Source: Citricoccus zhacaiensis
GTDB taxonomy: Bacteria; Actinomycetota; Actinomycetes; Actinomycetales; Micrococcaceae
Length of the DNA stretch: 64,000 nucleotides
Assembly: GCF_014645315.1 (NCBI RefSeq)
Contig: NZ_BMLQ01000001.1
Location: 243,665-307,664 of the forward strand
Direction of reading: 5' to 3'
The translations under genes and the position numbers were made by a program. Shown here in pieces: positions 58,224 to 64,000 of this stretch. Each line of letters opens with the position of its first letter. Position 1 is the first letter of the stretch. Below the pieces are notes generated by a model, which was not told the origin of the DNA, did not search any database, and worked only from the letters and a program-made list of their open reading frames with translations.

Positions 58224-58433
58224 GGTTTCCCCTCCATGACGACCCGGACGGGCCTCAACCTGGGTCTGAGCGTACAGAGTTCTGGACCCGCAGCACACTG
58301 CATCCCAGGTGAACTGTGGATATCCATGCTTCGGGCGTGTTGTCCACACTCTCGCTGACCCCGTCCTCCAGACCACCCACCTTCACGGCATTCTGGCGTG
58401 AGGAACATCAGCACTGCGGGAGGTCAACCTGGC

Positions 58434-61400
58434 GTGTGGTTGAGAATACTGGGCCTGCCGGCGACGGAAGGCCAATGGTGGAAGGTGGTCAATGGGCCGC
58501 CGACCGCCGGTCCTGATTCCGTCAGTTTGGTTGACGGTCTGTTGCGCGACCGATTCCCCGGATACCGCTTCTCGGGCGTCAACTCAGACGCCGGCCGGCC
58601 TGGTCGGCCTGCTGACGGGCGGCAGCCCACGGCGAACCACCTGGTGGTGATCGCTCGCCCCGGAGACAGCACGGATACCCGCGGTCCCGGGCCGGATGTC
58701 ACGGTGGTGGCCGAGGACGGTCCCGACGCCGGCCGGCTGGCCCCGCTGCCCCGTTCCGGACTCACTGTGGGCCGGAACCACGCCGAATGGCTGGTCACCG
58801 ACCCCTATCTGTCCGCCCCGCATTTCCGGTTGGAGGTCGATGCGGAAGGTGTCCTCGTCACCGGGGCAGATGCCGATCAGCGCCCCGCACAGCTGCTCTG
58901 GACCGGGGACCGGCCCCACACAGCCGGCAGCACGACCTTCCGCTTGGTCCGCGGCAGGCCGGTCCCCCTGTCACCCATCCGATCGATCCCGGACCCGGTC
59001 GTGGATCCAGGGCCGGAACCGGCTCGGCCGAATGCGGTGCTTCAGGCCATCATGGCTGCCGGGCCCCTGGTCATCGGAGTGGTCATGGCCGTGGTCACCG
59101 GCCTGTGGTATTTCCTGTTGTTCAGTCTCGTCTCGGTGGCCGTCGTGGCCGTCATGTGGTTCCAGCACCGAGTGGCGTCTCGGCGCCACGGCCGGCGGAT
59201 CCGGGATGGTGCCGAGCGGATCAGCGTCCGACTCGATGATCTGGCGCCCACTCCAGGGCGCCTCGCTCTGGCAGCGCGGGCCGACTCCGTGGATCGCTTC
59301 GGCATGGACGGTGTTCCAACGGACGGTCCGGTCATCCGCTGGGGCACCGGGACCGCCCGCCTCCGGGTGGACACCGCGAAAGAGGACGACCAGTGGACTC
59401 GCTGGTCCACGGTGGACCTGCCCGCCACCTCGGTGCTGCTCCCCGGACGGACGACGGTCGTCACGGGGCAGCCCTCCACCCTGCAGGCCATGGGACGGTG
59501 GCTGCACGTGCAGTTGTGCCGTGATGCCATCGCCTCAGGCCGAGGCGTGGTGATGCGGACCGCTCAGGGTGACACCCCCTGGGGTGGTGCGTCCCGGGCT
59601 TCAGCCGGCACCATCGTCTGCTGGCCCGGGACCTCTGCCCGGGACCTCCCCGCGGGATGGCACCGCGTGCTGCTCGGTGACGTAGGGCGAGAACAGCATT
59701 CCGAGGCCATGGCCGGCGGCACGTCAGGCCAGGACGACCGGGTGAGCGCGGACCGGGGGGTCGCTTCGCTCGCAGGCCTGGACTTCACGGCTCTGCGGTG
59801 GCATGGCATGACCGCCCGGACCGCATCCTGGTTGCTGGATGAGATGGGCACGGCACACCGGCCGGAGATGGGCCGGGACCCGATCCGCATGGCCCTGCCT
59901 CAACCTCTGATGGTTCAACCGGGGGTCGAGTCCCTCCGGACCGAGCTCTCGCCCGGCGTAGACCCCGTCACCATCGACCTGGTCGCCCACGGGCCACACC
60001 TGCTCGTCGCCGGTACCACCGGCTCGGGCAAATCCGAGCTGCTCCTGACGTTGCTGACGGGCCTCGCCGCGGCTCATCCACCCACCGAGGTGTCCTTCGT
60101 CCTGATGGATTTCAAGGGCGGATCGTCCTTTGCGGTCCTGGCCGGGCTGCCCCACACCATGTCGGTGGAGACCAATCTCGCGGAAGCGGAGTCGCTGCGC
60201 ACCCTCGATGCCCTCTCCGCCGAGCTCCGCCGCCGGGAGGAACTGTTCCTGGCCGCCGGCGCAGCGGACTTCCGTGCCTACCGGCATGCCCACCCGAACG
60301 CGGACCTGCCACGTCTGGTGGTGGCCGTCGATGAGCTCCGTGTTCTCGTCGACGACCATCCCCAGGCTGCCACGCTGCTGGCCAGACTGGCTGCCACGGG
60401 ACGTTCACTCGGATTCCACCTCGTCCTGGCCACCCAACGGGCACAGGGCGCCGTCAGCCCGGATGTCCGGTCCAATCTGGGCACCGTGATCTGCCTGCGC
60501 ACGGCCACCGAGCAGGAATCGTGGGACCTGCTGGGCACCTCTGACGCCGTGACGATCGCCGCCGATTCCCCGGGACGCGCCTATCTGAGGCACGGCGGCG
60601 GACCGCCAAGGCCCTTCCAGGCAGGTCAGTTCTCGGTGGCGACCGGCCCTCCGGCCCTGGCGCGGTGGACCGACGGTGAGCCCGAGACCGATTCGGCCCC
60701 CTGGCAGGAACTGGTGGCCCGGATCGGTGCCGAGGCCGCCTCCCGCGCCCTGCCGGTTCCCGCGAAGGCGGTCATGCCCGCCCTCCCCGAACAGTGGACC
60801 CCGACGCCGGAGGACCGGCGGCTGTTCCCCGACGCGGCCATCCTGGGCCTGGCCGACCTTCACCACGAGAGGGCGCAACGCCCCGTGCGCTGGTTGCCGG
60901 GGCGGGACAGTCCGGTGGCCTGGATCGGCACGTCGGCCGGCGGCGTCGACGCGGCAGCTCAGTCCTTCCTCGACCACCTCGCGCTCCTGGGCCCCGCCGT
61001 CCCGACCTTCGTGTTGGACGGCAATGGCGTGGCGGATTCGCTCGGCGTGCTGGGTTCCTGGAGTGTGCTCGCAGCCGACCGGGCCACCCCGCAGGATCTG
61101 GCAGACCTCCTGGAGCAGGTCAGGGGTCACCTGGCAGAGCATCACCGCGTCCATCTCGTGGTGACCTCGTGGGGGCGTTGGTCGGCGCAACGCGTCGGAA
61201 CGGGCTACGAGACGGTGGAGGAGCATCTGGCCACCCTCCTGCGGGACCATGGTCCCGAGGTGCTGGCCGCCGCGCTGTTCGGAGCCCGAGAGCTGGCCGG
61301 TGGTCGCGTCCTGGGCCTGGTTCCCACGCGTTTCTACCTTCCGGCCGGCTCCACCCCGGAGCACCGGATGGTGTGGCCGACGTTGCAGCGGGTGAAGGAA

Positions 61401-61526
61401 GTTCCGGGACGGGCGGTCATGATCTCACCGGACCACCCGGCTCCCGGCGTCGCCGTTCAATTGACGGCGGGTGCCCCCGCAGACGTGGTCACCGAGCCGT
61501 CTTCCGCGGGAACACCACGGCGATGA
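58434..61526 (+). CDS. FHA-domain FtsK/SpoIIIE-type ATPase, EssC-like
   Basis: A 1,030-residue membrane ATPase. Order: N-terminal region, an FHA domain (LTVGRN, about residues 110-175), two adjacent membrane helices (about 202-245), a linker, a canonical FtsK ATPase with Walker A GTTGSGKSE (about 527) and Walker B LVVAVDEL (about 628), then a degenerate second ATPase-like domain without a P-loop (about 815-1000). The layout matches EssC/EccC motors of type VII secretion more than chromosome-partitioning FtsK. No WXG100 gene is in the window. The GTG at 58434 has GGGAGG at 10-bp spacing and was preferred over a GTG at 58398. Its 3' end overlaps the convergent permease gene by 38 bp. Confidence 0.85.
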   Translation: MWLRILGLPATEGQWWKVVNGPPTAGPDSVSLVDGLLRDRFPGYRFSGVNSDAGRPGRPADGRQPTANHLVVIARPGDSTDTRGPGPDVTVVAEDGPDAGRLAPLPRSGLTVGRNHAEWLVTDPYLSAPHFRLEVDAEGVLVTGADADQRPAQLLWTGDRPHTAGSTTFRLVRGRPVPLSPIRSIPDPVVDPGPEPARPNAVLQAIMAAGPLVIGVVMAVVTGLWYFLLFSLVSVAVVAVMWFQHRVASRRHGRRIRDGAERISVRLDDLAPTPGRLALAARADSVDRFGMDGVPTDGPVIRWGTGTARLRVDTAKEDDQWTRWSTVDLPATSVLLPGRTTVVTGQPSTLQAMGRWLHVQLCRDAIASGRGVVMRTAQGDTPWGGASRASAGTIVCWPGTSARDLPAGWHRVLLGDVGREQHSEAMAGGTSGQDDRVSADRGVASLAGLDFTALRWHGMTARTASWLLDEMGTAHRPEMGRDPIRMALPQPLMVQPGVESLRTELSPGVDPVTIDLVAHGPHLLVAGTTGSGKSELLLTLLTGLAAAHPPTEVSFVLMDFKGGSSFAVLAGLPHTMSVETNLAEAESLRTLDALSAELRRREELFLAAGAADFRAYRHAHPNADLPRLVVAVDELRVLVDDHPQAATLLARLAATGRSLGFHLVLATQRAQGAVSPDVRSNLGTVICLRTATEQESWDLLGTSDAVTIAADSPGRAYLRHGGGPPRPFQAGQFSVATGPPALARWTDGEPETDSAPWQELVARIGAEAASRALPVPAKAVMPALPEQWTPTPEDRRLFPDAAILGLADLHHERAQRPVRWLPGRDSPVAWIGTSAGGVDAAAQSFLDHLALLGPAVPTFVLDGNGVADSLGVLGSWSVLAADRATPQDLADLLEQVRGHLAEHHRVHLVVTSWGRWSAQRVGTGYETVEEHLATLLRDHGPEVLAAALFGARELAGGRVLGLVPTRFYLPAGSTPEHRMVWPTLQRVKEVPGRAVMISPDHPAPGVAVQLTAGAPADVVTEPSSAGTPRR

Positions 61527-62316
61527 GCCAAATGGCGATCGCCATGAATCCGAGGCACCAGGCCACGGCGACCCAGGGGTCGGCCCCGGGATCCTGGCCG
61601 TTCATCAGGGCGCGGGCGGCATCGATGACGGGGGTCATCGGCTGGTGCTCGGCGAAGGGCTGCAGCCACCCGGGCATGGTGTCCACTGGCGCGAAGCCAC
61701 TCGAGACATACGGCAGGAACAACAGGATGAAGCCGTAGCCGTTGGCGGACTCCGGCGAACCGGCCACGAGGCCCAGCAGGGCGAAGATCACCGTGATGGC
61801 CAGGATCCACAACAGGATGAGTCCCACGGCGGCCAACAGTTGTCCCACCGTGGCTTCGGTGCGGAACCCGACCGCGAAGCCGACCAGGAAGACCACGGCG
61901 GTGGCGATCAGGTTGCGGGCCATGGAGGACACCGTGTGGCCCAGCAGGACGGTCACTGAGGGGAACGGCATGGTCCGCAACCGGTTCATGAACCCGGTGG
62001 CCACGTCCTGGCTGACCACGACGGCCGTGTAGGAGGCCCCGAAGCCGGCCGCCGTGAGGACCACGGCCGGCATGACGTAGGCCAGGTAGGCCTCTCGCCC
62101 TCCCCCGCCGCCCACGTCGATGGCCCCGCCCATGATGAACGTGAAGATCAGCATGAGGAGCACCGGCAAGAGGATCGCCATGAGCATCGACTCGCCGTCC
62201 CGGAAGGACTTCTTCAGGCTGCGGACCGAGAACACTCTCAGGGACGTGAGGAATCCGGTGCCTGCGGTCACAGGAGCGGCAGGATCGGTGGCGGGACGGG
62301 TCGCGGTGGCGGTCAC
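61489..62316 (-). CDS. ABC-2 exporter permease (DrrB-like)
   Basis: A 275-residue permease with six helices after a Thr/Ala/Pro-rich leader. ABC-2 features are FVVSQDVATGF-like segments (VVVSQDVATGFMNRLRTMPF) and YVSSGFAPVDTMPGWLQPFA. GTG start overlaps the ATPase stop. With that ATPase it forms a drug/lipid-type exporter, regulated by the divergent TetR protein. Confidence 0.9.
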   Translation of the reverse strand: MTATATRPATDPAAPVTAGTGFLTSLRVFSVRSLKKSFRDGESMLMAILLPVLLMLIFTFIMGGAIDVGGGGGREAYLAYVMPAVVLTAAGFGASYTAVVVSQDVATGFMNRLRTMPFPSVTVLLGHTVSSMARNLIATAVVFLVGFAVGFRTEATVGQLLAAVGLILLWILAITVIFALLGLVAGSPESANGYGFILLFLPYVSSGFAPVDTMPGWLQPFAEHQPMTPVIDAARALMNGQDPGADPWVAVAWCLGFMAIAIWLIAVVFPRKTAR

Positions 62317-63200
62317 GATGCGGCTCCTTCGGTGGGCTGGCCTGTGAGTTGGAGGAAGACCTCGTCCATGCTGGGCTTGCGGACGGTCACCGCCAGGTCG
62401 GGATACTGGGCCGCCAGTTCCGCCAGGGTGCGGGACACGTCGGCAGCCGACCCGTCGGTGGCGTGCTCGGCCCGCAGATGACCGGAGCCGTCGTGCAGCT
62501 GGATGGTGGCACCGCCCACGAGCTCCTTGAGCTCATCGGCCGTTCCCTCGGCGACGATCCGGCCGTCGTCGAGCACCAGAATCTGCTCGGCGAGCGCCTC
62601 GGCCTCGTCCAGGTACTGGGTCGTCAGGAACACCGAGGTGCCGTGGTCCGCCAGCCGGTGGATCTCGTCCCAGAGGGCCTGGCGGCTGCGGGTGTCCAGG
62701 CCCGTGGTGGGTTCGTCCAAGAAGATCAGTTCCGGCTCGGCGATCAGACTGACGGCGATGTCCAGTTTGCGGCGCATTCCCCCCGAATAGGTGGAGACCT
62801 TGGCGGACTTCGAGGCGGTCAGCCCGAACTGGTCCAGCAGCAACCCGCCGCGGCGTCGCGCCGCTGAACGGGACAGACCGAAGAGCTGCCCCATCATGTC
62901 CAGGTTCTCCATGCCGCTGAGGGCTTCGTCGACCGCCGCGTACTGGCCGGTGAGGGCGATCTTGCGTCGCAGTCGGGCCCGGTCGGCATGGACATCCAGG
63001 CCCAGCACCCGGGCTCGACCGGCATCGGGGCGGATCAGCGTGGACAGGATGTTGATCAGGGTCGTCTTGCCGGCGCCGTTCGGTCCGAGCAGGGCATGGA
63101 TTCCGGGCGGCAGGCTCACCCTCAGGTCCCGGAGGACTCGGCGGTCGCCGAACGACTGGGACAGGCCGTCGATGTCTACCAATGGAGTTGTGTATGGCAT
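62313..63200 (-). CDS. ABC exporter ATPase (DrrA-like)
   Basis: A 295-residue ATPase: Walker [10 protein letters not shown] (about 39-47), signature YSGGMRRKL, Walker [13 protein letters not shown] and H-loop TTQY, with a C-terminal domain. The ATG at 63200 lies inside the first palindromic operator, so repressor binding would directly cover the translation start. Open frame upstream was rejected. Confidence 0.92.
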   Translation of the reverse strand: MPYTTPLVDIDGLSQSFGDRRVLRDLRVSLPPGIHALLGPNGAGKTTLINILSTLIRPDAGRARVLGLDVHADRARLRRKIALTGQYAAVDEALSGMENLDMMGQLFGLSRSAARRRGGLLLDQFGLTASKSAKVSTYSGGMRRKLDIAVSLIAEPELIFLDEPTTGLDTRSRQALWDEIHRLADHGTSVFLTTQYLDEAEALAEQILVLDDGRIVAEGTADELKELVGGATIQLHDGSGHLRAEHATDGSAADVSRTLAELAAQYPDLAVTVRKPSMDEVFLQLTGQPTEGAAS

Positions 63201-63218
63201 ACACTGAGTATGGCATAC
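63192..63218. promoter_or_regulatory. Tandem palindromic operators for the divergent TetR regulator
   Basis: Two exact copies of the 11-bp palindrome GTATGGCATAC (63192-63202 and 63208-63218), 16 bp centre to centre, lie between the ABC exporter start and the TetR gene. Size, symmetry and location are typical of TetR-family sites controlling both directions. Confidence 0.8.
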
Positions 63219-63271
63219 ACAGTCACGGGTCACCAGTGCGCCCGTCCCCCACGGTGAATGAGAAGATGCTG

Positions 63272-64000
63272 GGATGGGAAACGAGACCACTGAGGGCGGG
63301 CTGCCCCGTGCCGTCGCCGCAGCCTGGGGGCTCCTCGAGACCCCGCAGCGTGGTCCAGCCCGGGGCCTGGACCACCGCAGGATCGCCGAGGCCGCCGTGG
63401 GGATCGCCGACGAGGAGGGCCTCACGGCCGTCACGATGTCCTCCGTGGCGCGATCCCTGGGATTCACGACGATGTCCCTCTACCGGTATGTCAGCAGCAA
63501 GGACGAGCTGTTGCGCCTCATGCAGGATGCCGCCGTGGGTGTCCCTGCGAAAGCTCAGTTGCCGGCCGTGTGGCCCGCGGGGATCAAAGCCTGGGCGGAC
63601 CTCATCCGCGAGTCCTATCGAGCTCATCCCTGGCTCATGGACCTCCCCCGTGACCAGGCCGCTGTCCTCATGCCGAACACCCTGCGTGCGGCCGAACTGG
63701 GACTGGCCACCATGGCCGGGCTCAATCTGGACGACGGGGAGAAGATCGGGGTGATCCTGCTGATCTCGCAGCATGTGATGTCCCTGGTGGAACTGGAACG
63801 CTCCCTCGCTGCGGAGGGCGGGCTGTCCCTCACCGCCGAGGGCCTGGAACGCCTCTCCACCGTCATCACACCCGAGGACTTTCCCCACTTGGCCGCTATG
63901 GTCTCGACCGGCGGCTTCATGGGTGACCCCATCGACGGACCCGACGGCGTCAGCGGACCTGACACTGCCGAGCAAGTCCCCACCGAGCCGGCAGATCCGG
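63272..64000 (+). CDS. TetR/AcrR-family transcriptional regulator (runs off the window end)
   Basis: The visible 243 residues begin MGNETTEGGLPRAV. The N-terminal DNA-binding domain is clear: HRRIAEAAVGIADEEGLTAV and SSVARSLGFTTMSLYRYVSS (helix-turn-helix, about residues 57-76), then a helical ligand/dimer domain. The stop lies beyond base 64000. The frame has no better upstream start and only a weak GAGAAG site. It probably represses the divergent ABC exporter and itself through the tandem palindromes. Confidence 0.88.

Overview
The window is high-GC DNA from an actinobacterium, most likely a member of the Micrococcaceae (Citricoccus/Micrococcus/Kocuria/Arthrobacter type). The evidence is a fused E2-E1 2-oxoglutarate decarboxylase (kgd), the SigR-RsrA mycothiol/thiol-stress pair, the actinobacterial miniature ribosomal protein bL37, a tmRNA with a tag ending TDFALAA, and a Tad pilus locus of actinobacterial layout. 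Genus-level assignment is inference only.

Layout. 1-20,000 is chromosomal core: a Zur-box-linked lipoprotein start, two CNNM/CBS (HlyC/CorC-type) proteins, guaB1, kgd, a degenerate SGNH protein, bL37, rsrA-sigR, an aroA-rsgA-hisN-fluc-fluc operon with overlapping genes, tmRNA next to smpB, and an M23 hydrolase with ftsX-ftsE. 20,063-26,441 is a leftward 3-hydroxybutyrate/acetoacetate catabolic operon (GntP permease, thiolase, dehydrogenase, two CoA-transferase subunits) under a PucR regulator. 26,646-40,607 is a rightward biosynthetic operon: a small membrane peptide, a 3,544-residue three-module NRPS (C-A-T x3 plus TE), an MbtH protein, a DrrAB-like exporter and a phosphopantetheinyl transferase. 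A CRP/GlxR-type site lies in the divergent region before it. 40,630-43,731 holds a SRPBCC protein, a butanediol-type dehydrogenase, prfB and a small protein.

43,741-58,223 is a Tad (Flp) pilus locus read leftward. Its ATPase gene tadA is cut in two by a 9.87-kb element at 47,868-57,740. The element carries a large serine integrase, HNH nuclease, terminase large subunit, portal, MuF-like protein, scaffold-like protein, HK97-type capsid, two head-tail connectors, a 43-residue leftward ORF and a three-pass membrane protein. I find no tail, lysis, replication or repressor genes. Joining the flanks at a shared TT dinucleotide restores tadA exactly in frame as a 407-codon gene, and the rejoined element ends form an imperfect palindrome centred on the same TT. 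This looks like a minimal capsid-encoding phage satellite that also acts as an on/off lesion in a pilus motor gene. It is the most novel part of the window.

58,434-64,000 holds an EssC-like FHA-FtsK ATPase, a second DrrAB-like exporter and, divergent from it, the start of a TetR regulator with two 11-bp palindromic operators between them.
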